From assembly GCA_965221295.1 (NCBI GenBank), contig OZ244879.1, positions 1,240,001 to 1,304,000 on the forward strand: a stretch of DNA of 64,000 nt, given 5' to 3'. This stretch comes from Bin87 sp965221295 (GTDB taxonomy: Bacteria > Chloroflexota > Dehalococcoidia > Lucifugimonadales > UBA3495). Below, piece after piece: positions 36,395 to 46,183 of this stretch; within the stretch, counting starts at the first letter, position 1; each line of letters begins with the position of its first letter. Under the pieces are notes generated by a model. The model worked only from the letters and a program-made list of their open reading frames with translations. It was not told where the DNA came from and did no database searches. The translations under genes and the position numbers were made by a program.

Positions 36395-36924
36395 GCGGCT
36401 TCCGGCATGGCCGATGCAGGATGCAGTCGGCCGAGGCCCTGGAGAGGGATCCCAGGTATCGAAAACTCAGCCGCGCCTTGAACCGGCCCGCCTGCTGGCC
36501 GGCTGAAGCCGCGCGGTCCTCCCCCCGAAAGCCTTCGCCGCACTGAGCTTCCCGAATCGAGTCTTTGCCTGGTGGTTGTTTCGGGTCCTGTGGAACCTTC
36601 GGCGGGAACCTGAAAGATCTGCCTTATCGTCGCTTGGGGAAGGAGAATGTCCGGCCCACTCCGAGAAGCCCATGTCTGGGGCTCTTTTGTCGTTTTCTGG
36701 TCAGCCGCTCCCTGAGAGCCAGCCATTTTCGCCAAGGCGATTGCGGTGACGGTTGGAGACGGACGAACGCGGGGTGAGATGATGCGATTTCCCCGCGCCA
36801 GTGTTGAGGTACAGCGCGGGGCGGGAGGGACTTGACGGCTTGCTGTAACTCTGAAACTGCGTTAGTATCCCGACATCGCACAACAGGGGCGCGATTCACG
36901 AGGCCAAACGCTGGAGTTTATCCC
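36395..36924. other. Intergenic region between two giant secreted-protein genes
   Basis: No gene is supported. A weak stem AGCCC/GGGCT at 36667-36683 followed by CTTTTGTCGTTTT may terminate the upstream transcript. The downstream gene's ribosome site (GGAG, eight bases before ATG 36925) and presumably its promoter lie at the right end. Confidence 0.4.
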
Positions 36925-39900
36925 ATGATCAAAATCCGCAGCCTCGCATCCATCTGGGTCGTTATGGCGGCCTTGCTGATCGTCATCGCCGGGGCGACAT
37001 TCGTCAACAACGCCGCCGCGCAGGGCGACGTGGGCAGCCTGGCCACCGACAAGGCCGCGCTGCAAGCCCTCTACAACTCCACCAACGGCGCCAATTGGCT
37101 GAACAAGTACGGCTGGGATTTCAACAACGACCCCTCTTCCTCGTGGCACGGGGTGACGGTCTCCAACGGCAGGGTGACTGCCCTGGCCCTAACTTATAAC
37201 AATCTGAACGGGCCGTTGCCCGCCAAACTGGGCGACCTCTCCAGTTTGGATACTCTGAATCTACAGAATAATAATCTGAGCGGTTCGATACCCGCAAGAT
37301 TGGGCGACCTCTCAAGTTTGCGCTTCCTGTACCTTTCGGGCAACAAATTGAGCGGGTCCATCCCAAGCGAGATGGGCAGCCTTTCCACCCTCCAAGTTGC
37401 TTGGCTCGACTCCACCGGTCTGAGTGGTGCGATACCCGCCGAACTGGGCGACCTTGACAAAGTTAATGACCTGCGGCTCAGTTATAACAATCTGAGTGGT
37501 CCGATACCAACCGAACTGGCGAACCTTGATGACATCGCATTGTACCTTGACAATACAAAAGTATGCCTACCTTCCACCAACGCCACGCTGACTACTTGGT
37601 GGTACTCTACGCTTCCTCGTAGGTCGCCTGGCACATTGCCCGATTGCGTCGTTCCGGCGGCGCCCACCGGCCTCAGCGCGGTGGCCCTGCCGCAGGGGGA
37701 GGTGGTGGCGCTGTCATGGACGGCCACCAAAGATGTGACCGTCGAGAAATGGCAGGTGCGGTGGAAGACGTCCGGAAACTACGGAGCCTGGACCGATGTT
37801 CCCGACAGTGATGAGGACACGAGGACTCACACCGTCTCCGGCCTGTCGGGCGGTGTTGCTCATACCTTCGAAGTGCGCGCCGTCAACGCCACTGGAAACG
37901 GGGCCGGCGCAACGGTCCAGAAGACGCCTCACAGGACCGACAACGACTACGACAGCGACGATGATGGGCTGCTCGAGGTCGCCAACTTGGCGCAGCTCAA
38001 CGCCATCCGCTGGGACTTGGACGGCGACGGTTCGGCGGATACCACTGACGACGAATTGAATTTCGCCACCGCCTTCCCCGGCGCCAAGAGCGGCATGGGC
38101 TGCAACGAGGACGAAACCGAGGCCGACGATCAGGTTTGCGAGGGTTACGAGCTGACCGCCGACCTGGACTTCGACACCAACAACGACGGACGGACGGACA
38201 TCGCCGGCGACACCTACTGGAACGCGGGCAAGGGCTGGGAGCCAATTGGCACGGAGACCAATCGCTTCTACTCAACGCTGGCGGGCAACGGCCACACTAT
38301 TTCAGGTCTCTTCATCAACCGTCCTTTGGAGGGATCTGTGGGGCTGGTCGGCTACGGCGGTTTAAACAGCGATACGCCGTCAAGTCTTACCGGCATCGGA
38401 CTGCTGTCAGTCAACGTAAACGGGGGTGATGATACCGGCGGCCTATGTGGAAAATGCGTCAATTACATTTCTGTCAGCCGCAGCTACGCTGTGGGCTCGG
38501 TCGGCGGCGGTGATCGCGTGGGTGGTCTCATCGGGTTTAGCGGGGGCGTTGTGGAATACAGCTACGCTTCCGTTGCGGTAACCAGTACCGGGAGTAGCAT
38601 CGGTGGGCTGGTCGGGATAAAGTCGGAATCCCTCAAGTCCAGCTACGCCACCGGTACCGTCATTGGCGCCACAAATGTCGGCGGGCTGGTTGGTCAAATG
38701 TTCAGCGACGTCACTGGCAGCTACGCGACCGGGTCCGTCATTGGTGGCACCTACGTCGGCGGTCTGGTGGGGCGGCACACCAACAACTCCATCAAGGATT
38801 CTTACGCGCAGGGAACGGTTTCTGGTACCAACTACGTTGGCGGCCTGCTCGGGTGGGGGCACCGGTCAATCATCACCAATAGCTATTCCAGCGGCCGGGT
38901 AACCGGAACCGGCTCAACTGTGAACGGCTTCGCGGCAGTCAACACGGACTATCCGTACACGTGCACCTCCAACTACTGGAATACCGGCACCAGCGTCCAG
39001 ACGGCCAGCCAATGCGGCACGGGAAAGACCAGGCAGGAGTTGAAGGCGCCGACCTCCGCCACCGGCGATTTCGCCACTTGGAACTCGGGCGCTTGGGACT
39101 TTGGGGACTCTACGCAGTACCCCCTGCTGAAGGCCGACTTGAACGGCGATGACGTTTCCACGTGGCAGGAATTCGGCTATCAGAACCGTTACGACTACGA
39201 CCTGGATGACGATGGGCTGATCGAAATCAGCACCCTGGCCCAGCTGGATGCCTTGCGCTGGGATCTGGACGGGAACGGCATTCCAGGGGAGGCCCACTTG
39301 GGCAACTATCTCGCCGGGTATCCCTACCCCGCTTTAGGAATGGGTTGCAACGAGGATGAGGCGACACCTGTAGAGGAAGTCTGCGCCGACTACGAACTCC
39401 ACGCCGATCTGAGCTTCGACACCAACGGCGACGGCAAGATAGATTCCACAGACGACTATTGGAACGAAGGCAAGGGCTGGAACTCCATCGGAACCAGTCA
39501 GGCCGGACTAGCCACGGCCCTCCATGGCAACGACCATACCGTGAGCTACCTGTACATCAACCGGCCCAAAACCGACTACGTCGGCCTGTTCGGACACGTC
39601 GCCAGCAGCGGCAGCGTCAAGGAAACGCGGCTGGATCACGTCGATGTGAAGGGCGGCAACTACGTCGGCGCCTTGGTTGGATACAACGACGGCGGCACGA
39701 TCGGATTCGTCCAAGCCACCGGCGCAGTCTCCGGAACCGGCTACGTAGGCGGAGTTGTTGGCAGAAGCTCCGGCGCCATCAGCGACGGCGCGACCGGCGG
39801 TTCCGTCACCGGAACCGGAGACTACGTTGGCGGAATAGTGGGCTGGAACAGCGGAACGGTCAGCAGAAGCTATAGTCGAAGCGCCGTCCACGGGGATGAT

Positions 39901-42900
39901 AAGGCCGGGGGGCTGGTCGGAGACAACAACAGCGGGACCATCAGCGGGAGCTATGCCCTGGGATCCGCCACGGGCGACGACAGCATCGGCGGGCTGGTGG
40001 GCTGGAACAACGGTACCGTCAACGACAACTACGCCGACGCAACCGTTTCCGGCCGCATGGACATCGGAGGACTGATCGGTTGGAACGGCGGCTCCATCAC
40101 CAACAGCTTCGCCGCCGGCCCAGTGTCCGGCAAGACCGATGTCGGCGGGCTGGTGGGGCAAGCCGGCTCCGCCAGCAGTTGCGCTGGCAGCCACTGGAAT
40201 ACGGAGACTGGGCAGCAATCGTCCAGCGCGTGCGGCTCGGGCCAGAAGACATACCAGCTGAGCGCGCCCACCACGGCCAACGGAATATACGCCGGATGGG
40301 ATGCCCAAGCTTGGGACTTCGGCTCCGCCGTGCAGTACCCCGCGCTCAAGGCCGATTGGGACGGCGACGATACAGCTACCTCGCAGGAATTCGGCGCTCA
40401 GCGCTACGATTACGACACCGACGACGATGGCCTGATAGAGGTGTTCCGCGAGACACAGCTCAACGCCATCCGCTGGGACCTGGACGGCGACGGCTCAATC
40501 GAGGAGGGGGACCGGGAAAACTACTTGGCGCAGTACCCCAACGCCGTCTCGGGGTTCGGGTGCAACGAGGATGAAACCCTGTCCACGGACCAAGTGTGCT
40601 TGGGCTATGAGCTGAAGAGCGATCTGGATTTCGACACCAACGGCAACAGCAAGTTCGACAGTGGCGATCTCTGGTGGAACGGCGGCAATGGCTGGCAGCC
40701 TTTGGGGAGCGCCTCCAAGCGCTTCGACGCGACGTTTGAGGGGAATGGCCACGCCATCAGCGACCTGACCATCAACCGGCCCGATACCGACGACGTTGGC
40801 CTGTTCGGGTACGTGTTCGAGGACGCCCAGATCCAAGGCTTGGCATTGGATGACGTCAACGTTACCGGAAACGAATACGTGGGAGGATTGGCCGGTCGGA
40901 GCGCAGGAACCGTGCAGCGGAGTTACGCGCACGGCGTGGTATCCGGCAAGCGATCAGTTGGCGGCTTGATTGGCGAGAACCAAGGGACCGTGGAGAACAC
41001 CTACTCCACCGGGTCCGCATCGGGCGAAAACAGCATTGGCGGCCTGGTGGGCCTCCACAGCTCCGGCGCCATCAGGGACAGCTATTCGGTGGGACCCGTG
41101 ACCGCCAGTAACTCGGCGGGTGGATTCGCCGGGACGGTCGCCGACGGCCTAACCTGCCAGGACAGCCACTGGAACACCAAGACCAGCGGACAGTCGTCCA
41201 GCGCCTGCGCGAGTGGCAGGAGCACAACTGAAATGACCTCTCCCCAATCCGCCACCGGCATCTACGCGGGTTGGTCAGCATCTGTCTGGGACTTTGGCGC
41301 GGACACACAGTACCCAACCCTCAAGACCGACTGGGACAATGACGGCACGGCGACCTGGCAGGAATTTGGCAAGCAGGACCCGCTGGGTCTGCCGCCAGCC
41401 GCAGCCAAGCCCCAGAACCAACCGACGCGGGTGAGCCTTGAGGTCTTGCCCAGGCAAACGGTCATCACCTTGAAGCCCTCCGCATCTGACGACGCATCCG
41501 CGTTGGCCTACCGGATTGGCGACCGCAACGACGAGACCTGCAGCGGCTGGAAATCGCAGGGGCCAACCTACCTGGGAGAGAGTTACACCATCCTGTCGCT
41601 GGGCACGCTCAACAAGCCTCTGTCCGTTTCTGATGCAGGGTCGGACGGCAGCTACCGCGTGACCCTCATTCACGCAGAACTCGCCATGCTTCAGGGACAA
41701 TCCTACTGCCTCGACATATCCGCGGCCAATGACAAGGGGCGTGGACCTGCCGCCAGATACAACCTCGTCATACCCGTTGAAGTGGATTACGACTCCGATG
41801 GAGACGGCCTGCTGGAACTGTCTAACCTGGCCCAGTTCAACGCCATTCGTCTCGACCTGAACGGCGACGGCATCGTGGCTGCCGGGGACAAGCAGCAATA
41901 CTCCGCCCTATTCCCGAGGGAAGCGGTGAACATGGGCTGCCCAGACAGCGGCTGCGTTGGCTATGAACTGACCGCCGACCTGGACCTCGACACCAACAAC
42001 AACGGCCGGGCCGACTCCGGCGACGCCTACTGGAACGGCGGCGCAGGCTGGGATCCCATCGGCGGCTACTCCGGCATCCTGGACGGCAGCGGCCACGCCA
42101 TCAAGAACCTGCACATCAACCGGGCGGGCAGCGATACCGCTGGCCTCTTCGGCGAGCTGGCCAGTGGAGCCGAGGTGCGCAACCTGGGCCTCAGCAACGT
42201 GGACATCACGTCCGGCGGCGACGCGGGGGCCTTCGCGGGACGCATGGTCAAATCCGGCATCATCCGCGGCTACGCCACCGGCTCGGTGACCGGCCACGGC
42301 GATGACGCCTCCGTCGGCGGTCTGGTGGGCAAGGCCAGGGGCCACGCCAGCAGGAAGGGCGCCATCAGGGACAGCTACTCGCTGGTGGCGGTAACCGTCA
42401 CGGGAGACGGCGCCACCGCCGGCGGGTTGGCAGGAACGCTGAGCGCCAGCGACAACAGCGAGCCGTGGATCGTGCACAGCTTCGCCGCTGGGCCGATACA
42501 GGCGGTGGAACCCGACCTGGCCGGCGGACTGGTGGGCGACGCGGAAACCGACTACGCCTGGGTCAGCCACAGCTATTGGGACCGCGAGACCACGGGCTGG
42601 GACACCAGCGCCGTGGGCGGCAGGGAGACTCAGGACCGCCTGCAGGCGCCCAAGACGACACGCAATATCTTCGCCCGCTGGGGTTCGTCGATCTGGGACT
42701 TTGGCAACCACAGCCAGTACCCGGCGCTGAAGTACGACACCAACGGCGACAACGTGGCCACGGTTGCCGAGTTCGGCGACCAGACGCGCACAGCGGACAT
42801 CCCCGCCATTGACCTGGACTGGGACAACGACGGCCTCATCGAAATCAACGGAGCAAACAATGACGAAATCAAGGCCAAACTGAACGCCATCCGTTGGGAT

Positions 42901-44604
42901 TTGAACGGAGACGGAACTCCGTCCTCCAACGCGGACAACTACTGGGACGCATTCACCGGCGGAACTTCCTCCACCATGTCCTGCGTGGGTGTACCCTGCC
43001 GAGGCTACGAGCTGATGGGCGATGTTAACCTGAACCAGGAGCTGTGGGACCCAATCGGCAATCTGGAGTCCGGCAAGTGGGACGCGACCTTTAGGGGCAA
43101 CGGGTACACCGTTTCGCATCTCAATGCGCTGAGCTCCAGTGGCAAGAACACAGGTCTCTTTGGTGAGACGACGCATCGTTCCGTCATTGAGGGCGTGCAC
43201 ATCTACAGCGCGGACGTGGAGTCCTACGGCGGCAACAACGATGATAACCGTCAGAACAGCGCGGGCGCGTTGGTTGGTTTCAACCGTGGCATTGTGAGGG
43301 AATCAGGTCTCTCCTACATCTGGGGAGACATCTGCAGCATCAGCGGGCGCAACGTGTCCGGCGGTCTGGTGGGCGGAAACGAGGGCATCGTGGAACGTTC
43401 CTGGGCGCGCTGTGGCGACGTGAACAGCAAGAAGGGTGGCGGCGGACTGGTGGGATTCAACCATCCGGGCGGCATAGTCCGGGACAGTTGGGCCGACGGC
43501 TTGGTGATCGTCGACCGCAAGGGCTGGAAGAAGGGAGCGCTCATTGGCCGCAATTTCGGCCTTGTGGAGCGGAGTTTTTCGTTGGGCGAAACCAGGCGTG
43601 GCGATGACACAAGTCACGGACCGCTGACGGGTCAGCAGGGGGGCACGGTTACGGATAGCTTCTTCGTGGGCCACGACTACGACGAGAAGTACGGTGGCAA
43701 GGCCCGGACCGACGAGGAGATGCGCACGCCGCGCCCGTCGGAACCAAGCTTCTTCGCTCCCTGGGACCTGGACCTATGGGACCTTGGCGACGAGACGCAG
43801 TATTCAGCGCTGCGGGCGGATACTGACGAGGACGGCTACAAGACCACCTGGGAAATAGGCAGCCAGCGTCCCTCGGACTTTTTCCAGCACGAGCCGGCCT
43901 TCGTGGATGGTAACGCGGCCCACAACATCTGGCGCGAGGGCTTGTCGCTGCGGTTCCGCAAGGCGGACGGCGACGCGAATATTCGCGTGGACGGAGTGGG
44001 TTACCGGATCGCCCAGAAGGGCGAGGCCTGCCACGAATGGGTCGCCGGCGGCCGCGTCATGGTGGGAGAAACCAACGGCCGGGCCACCCTCTCCGAGGAT
44101 AACGGCGTGTACACGCTGGTCCTCGACCGTGCGGACCTCTGGGCGTTCCGGCCCAACGGGCGGGTCTGCATCGACGTGAACTTCGTGAACACCGCAGGCA
44201 AGAAGAGCGACGCTCGCCGCTATCGCGATATTCACATGCCGGGCGGAGAGGTCCCGAGGTCCAAGCCCATCAAGAAGGCTGAGGCCATCATCCCCGACGG
44301 GTCGGTGGCGCTGTGGTTCGATACCAACTCCTACGACTGGGTGAAGGGCGTGGGCTACCGGGTTGCGATAACCGGGGACGCCTGCGAGAGTTGGGAAGTG
44401 GGAGAAGGCAGCTTCAAGCCAGGCGACGAAATCGGCGGAGCCGTGCTGACCGAGGTCAACGGCCTCTGGAGGCTGGCGTTGCCGGTGGGCGAGGGCTACA
44501 TCATGGAACCGAACCGCCGCTATTGCGTGGACGTAACCGCGTTCAACGACGACGGCTGGGCTGGCACCGGCCGCCGCTGGAGGAGCTTCGTCACCGGCAA
44601 CTAG
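36925..44604 (+). CDS. Giant secreted LRR-FN3-GLUG protein (2,559 aa)
   Basis: ATG 36925 (GGAG eight bases upstream) begins a signal peptide (IWVVMAALLIVIAGATF..AAAQG). Residues about 38-240 are plant-type leucine-rich repeats (LxLQNNNLSGSIPARLGDLSS) capped by ALQALYNSTNGANWLNKYGW. Residues about 245-335 are a fibronectin-III domain (APTGLSAV, WQVRWKTSGNYGAWTDV, HTFEVRAVNATGNG). Five header-plus-GLUG modules follow, with headers near 37950, 39193, 40414, 41786 and 42820. A two-Cys domain lies between modules at about 41400-41780, and two more end the protein (ACHEW...VCIDVNFVN and ACESW...YCVDVTAFND). A strong terminator follows. The protein is probably exported and may mediate surface attachment. 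Residues encoded by 43006-43880 are closely similar to part of the protein at 51434. Confidence 0.92.
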   Translation: MIKIRSLASIWVVMAALLIVIAGATFVNNAAAQGDVGSLATDKAALQALYNSTNGANWLNKYGWDFNNDPSSSWHGVTVSNGRVTALALTYNNLNGPLPAKLGDLSSLDTLNLQNNNLSGSIPARLGDLSSLRFLYLSGNKLSGSIPSEMGSLSTLQVAWLDSTGLSGAIPAELGDLDKVNDLRLSYNNLSGPIPTELANLDDIALYLDNTKVCLPSTNATLTTWWYSTLPRRSPGTLPDCVVPAAPTGLSAVALPQGEVVALSWTATKDVTVEKWQVRWKTSGNYGAWTDVPDSDEDTRTHTVSGLSGGVAHTFEVRAVNATGNGAGATVQKTPHRTDNDYDSDDDGLLEVANLAQLNAIRWDLDGDGSADTTDDELNFATAFPGAKSGMGCNEDETEADDQVCEGYELTADLDFDTNNDGRTDIAGDTYWNAGKGWEPIGTETNRFYSTLAGNGHTISGLFINRPLEGSVGLVGYGGLNSDTPSSLTGIGLLSVNVNGGDDTGGLCGKCVNYISVSRSYAVGSVGGGDRVGGLIGFSGGVVEYSYASVAVTSTGSSIGGLVGIKSESLKSSYATGTVIGATNVGGLVGQMFSDVTGSYATGSVIGGTYVGGLVGRHTNNSIKDSYAQGTVSGTNYVGGLLGWGHRSIITNSYSSGRVTGTGSTVNGFAAVNTDYPYTCTSNYWNTGTSVQTASQCGTGKTRQELKAPTSATGDFATWNSGAWDFGDSTQYPLLKADLNGDDVSTWQEFGYQNRYDYDLDDDGLIEISTLAQLDALRWDLDGNGIPGEAHLGNYLAGYPYPALGMGCNEDEATPVEEVCADYELHADLSFDTNGDGKIDSTDDYWNEGKGWNSIGTSQAGLATALHGNDHTVSYLYINRPKTDYVGLFGHVASSGSVKETRLDHVDVKGGNYVGALVGYNDGGTIGFVQATGAVSGTGYVGGVVGRSSGAISDGATGGSVTGTGDYVGGIVGWNSGTVSRSYSRSAVHGDDKAGGLVGDNNSGTISGSYALGSATGDDSIGGLVGWNNGTVNDNYADATVSGRMDIGGLIGWNGGSITNSFAAGPVSGKTDVGGLVGQAGSASSCAGSHWNTETGQQSSSACGSGQKTYQLSAPTTANGIYAGWDAQAWDFGSAVQYPALKADWDGDDTATSQEFGAQRYDYDTDDDGLIEVFRETQLNAIRWDLDGDGSIEEGDRENYLAQYPNAVSGFGCNEDETLSTDQVCLGYELKSDLDFDTNGNSKFDSGDLWWNGGNGWQPLGSASKRFDATFEGNGHAISDLTINRPDTDDVGLFGYVFEDAQIQGLALDDVNVTGNEYVGGLAGRSAGTVQRSYAHGVVSGKRSVGGLIGENQGTVENTYSTGSASGENSIGGLVGLHSSGAIRDSYSVGPVTASNSAGGFAGTVADGLTCQDSHWNTKTSGQSSSACASGRSTTEMTSPQSATGIYAGWSASVWDFGADTQYPTLKTDWDNDGTATWQEFGKQDPLGLPPAAAKPQNQPTRVSLEVLPRQTVITLKPSASDDASALAYRIGDRNDETCSGWKSQGPTYLGESYTILSLGTLNKPLSVSDAGSDGSYRVTLIHAELAMLQGQSYCLDISAANDKGRGPAARYNLVIPVEVDYDSDGDGLLELSNLAQFNAIRLDLNGDGIVAAGDKQQYSALFPREAVNMGCPDSGCVGYELTADLDLDTNNNGRADSGDAYWNGGAGWDPIGGYSGILDGSGHAIKNLHINRAGSDTAGLFGELASGAEVRNLGLSNVDITSGGDAGAFAGRMVKSGIIRGYATGSVTGHGDDASVGGLVGKARGHASRKGAIRDSYSLVAVTVTGDGATAGGLAGTLSASDNSEPWIVHSFAAGPIQAVEPDLAGGLVGDAETDYAWVSHSYWDRETTGWDTSAVGGRETQDRLQAPKTTRNIFARWGSSIWDFGNHSQYPALKYDTNGDNVATVAEFGDQTRTADIPAIDLDWDNDGLIEINGANNDEIKAKLNAIRWDLNGDGTPSSNADNYWDAFTGGTSSTMSCVGVPCRGYELMGDVNLNQELWDPIGNLESGKWDATFRGNGYTVSHLNALSSSGKNTGLFGETTHRSVIEGVHIYSADVESYGGNNDDNRQNSAGALVGFNRGIVRESGLSYIWGDICSISGRNVSGGLVGGNEGIVERSWARCGDVNSKKGGGGLVGFNHPGGIVRDSWADGLVIVDRKGWKKGALIGRNFGLVERSFSLGETRRGDDTSHGPLTGQQGGTVTDSFFVGHDYDEKYGGKARTDEEMRTPRPSEPSFFAPWDLDLWDLGDETQYSALRADTDEDGYKTTWEIGSQRPSDFFQHEPAFVDGNAAHNIWREGLSLRFRKADGDANIRVDGVGYRIAQKGEACHEWVAGGRVMVGETNGRATLSEDNGVYTLVLDRADLWAFRPNGRVCIDVNFVNTAGKKSDARRYRDIHMPGGEVPRSKPIKKAEAIIPDGSVALWFDTNSYDWVKGVGYRVAITGDACESWEVGEGSFKPGDEIGGAVLTEVNGLWRLALPVGEGYIMEPNRRYCVDVTAFNDDGWAGTGRRWRSFVTGN

Positions 44605-44640
44605 GACTTCACAACTGGGCGGCGTAGCAACCGGTCAACA

Positions 44641-44684
44641 GGCTGGCGGCCCCTGTATCATCAGGGCCGCCAGCCCGTCTGTTT
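44641..44684 (+). terminator. Rho-independent terminator after the LRR-FN3-GLUG gene
   Basis: GGCTGGCGGCCC (44641-44652) pairs with GGGCCGCCAGCC (44664-44675) around an 11-base loop and is followed by CGTCTGTTTT. The stem lies 37 bases after the stop codon. The sequence is homologous to the terminator of the paralogue at 55949. Confidence 0.85.
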
Positions 44685-45414
44685 TCGCCGGGAGCCCCTG
44701 GGGGGCCGATGCCACCGAGAGGGTCCACACCCAAAGAGGAAGTTCCCATAAGAGTAGGTTCCCATGCTGGGCATGGCGCGGTCCACGGGGCAGGGCGCCG
44801 TGATGGAGATCACCTTGACCTCGGGAAGGGACTTGCCCTTGAAAATTCGGCAAACGACTTCGGATCAAATGGACTGACTTCTCCCCAGTTGAATCGCGCC
44901 GGTCAGGCCCAGGCTGCTGGCCCTAAAAGAACCGGAGGCTAGAGTGGCTGAACCTTAACTGACGCGAGTATGCTAATCAGTATGCCCCCCAGATTCCCCG
45001 ATGGCTCAATGGCCGGCCTATCGGAATTTCTCGCGTCAGAGTCGCTCTCGTGGAACATGCCGGAGCCACGGAGTCGGGCCCGGCTAATCCTTTCCGGTGA
45101 GGCCGGTACGTCAGAGCTCAATGCCCCGGGAGGAGTTTATCGCCATAGGCGGCCTGAAAGGGAAAATAGAAGAGACTGCATAACGCAACCCGGGTTTAGT
45201 CCCAACTTGGAAAGGGGCAGTGACGTAAGTTGGGCGGGCGATGGCGAGCGGGAATTTTGCTGCGGGCCTATAATCACGACATTCCACAGATTGCACTAAC
45301 TGGATTGTAGTTTCGGATCGTCGAGGCGCTCTTGAGTGACCCTGAAACAACCACCCCTTACCTGTAGCATGACCCCTGAAGTGGGGCGGAATCACCCCTA
45401 CGGACCATACCCTG
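44685..45414. other. About 730 bases with no supported gene
   Basis: The first 60 bases continue the homology with the 3' flank of the 55949 gene (GCCACCGAGAGGGTCCACAC at 44711-44730). A 109-codon plus-strand frame at 44970 begins MLISMPPRFPDGSMAGLSEF but matches no family known to me and has no clear ribosome site. A direct repeat AGTATGC occurs at about 44967 and 44979. Confidence 0.4.
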
Positions 45415-46044
45415 ATGGACCTGCCAGACGCCCTGGTCGAGGAACGGGGCCGGGCGCCAGCGGCTGAAGTCCTGGGAGCGAACTACCGCACCGAGGCCCG
45501 GTGCCAGCGGTCCCGGCAGGCGCCTCGCCGAATGCGCCAGGCGTTGCTGGAGTACCCGGAACAACAGGACTTCCGTAACGTCCCCGCAGACGAACCCGAC
45601 GTTGCGCCCGGCGCCGGGGGAGGACGGGGAACTGCTGGCGGACAGGGCAACAGATTTGGAGCGAGAGAACAGGGAATTGCGGGGACAGTGGAAGCTCAAA
45701 CAGAGGAATGGGAGGTCCTATGGCGGCGGGTGGCCGAGTTGAAGGAACTGGGCTACCCGCAGAGCGGCGGCGCTGGCATTCTCGGCGGCCAGGAACTAGA
45801 GGCAGAGTGGCGTCAACCCAGCCGGGGCCACGGAATGCCCGACGCCAGGGTGGTATCGATGGAGCCGCAGCCCGACGAATCCCGCGCCTTCGGACTGGCG
45901 GCGCAACTGGTAGCCCAGTGGCAGGAGGCCAGCCCATCAGATTCCGGATCGGGCTTTTGGAACTTGCGCTCGCCCCCTGTTAGCCCAATGGAGCCGATTT
46001 CCCGCCATTTCGGAGGACGCCCCCTGAGGAGAAACGAGCGATGA
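45415..46044 (+). CDS. Uncharacterised protein with Fis-like helix-turn-helix start
   Basis: The 209-residue frame begins DLPDALVEERGRAPAAEVLG followed by ANYRT, which looks like a Fis-type (HTH_8) DNA-binding helix pair in which AAEVLGxNxRT is the turn and recognition helix. The middle is Gly/Arg-rich and the later part (SRGHGMPDARVVSMEPQPDE, FGLAAQLVAQWQE) is acidic and helical. No ribosome site precedes the ATG, and the similarity may begin a few codons upstream, so the start or frame may be damaged. The stop overlaps the ATG of the truncated aspartyl protease (ATGA), which suggests a regulator-protease pair. Confidence 0.5.
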   Translation: MDLPDALVEERGRAPAAEVLGANYRTEARCQRSRQAPRRMRQALLEYPEQQDFRNVPADEPDVAPGAGGGRGTAGGQGNRFGAREQGIAGTVEAQTEEWEVLWRRVAELKELGYPQSGGAGILGGQELEAEWRQPSRGHGMPDARVVSMEPQPDESRAFGLAAQLVAQWQEASPSDSGSGFWNLRSPPVSPMEPISRHFGGRPLRRNER

Positions 46045-46181
46045 AGGGTGTGGTGAACGCAGCATTCGACCCGGCAATCCCACTTGCTGTACAAGGCCCA
46101 CCGGGCGATGCGCACAGCATTGAGGCCATCGTCGATACCGGATTCAACGGATTCCTTACCAGCTCTCCCTCTACACTCTAG
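46041..46181 (+). pseudogene. Truncated retropepsin-like aspartyl protease
   Basis: The 46-residue product begins MKGVVNAAFDPAIPLAVQ and has the active-site motif IEAIVDTGFNGFLT, then ends SSPSTL and stop. Intact members of this family have about 120 residues, continuing for about 80 after this motif with the flap and the second conserved segment. The break lies only a few bases from the 3' end of the convergent nuclease-like gene at 46184, so insertion of that gene or deletion at the junction probably cut it. Confidence 0.75.
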
Positions 46182-46183
46182 TC

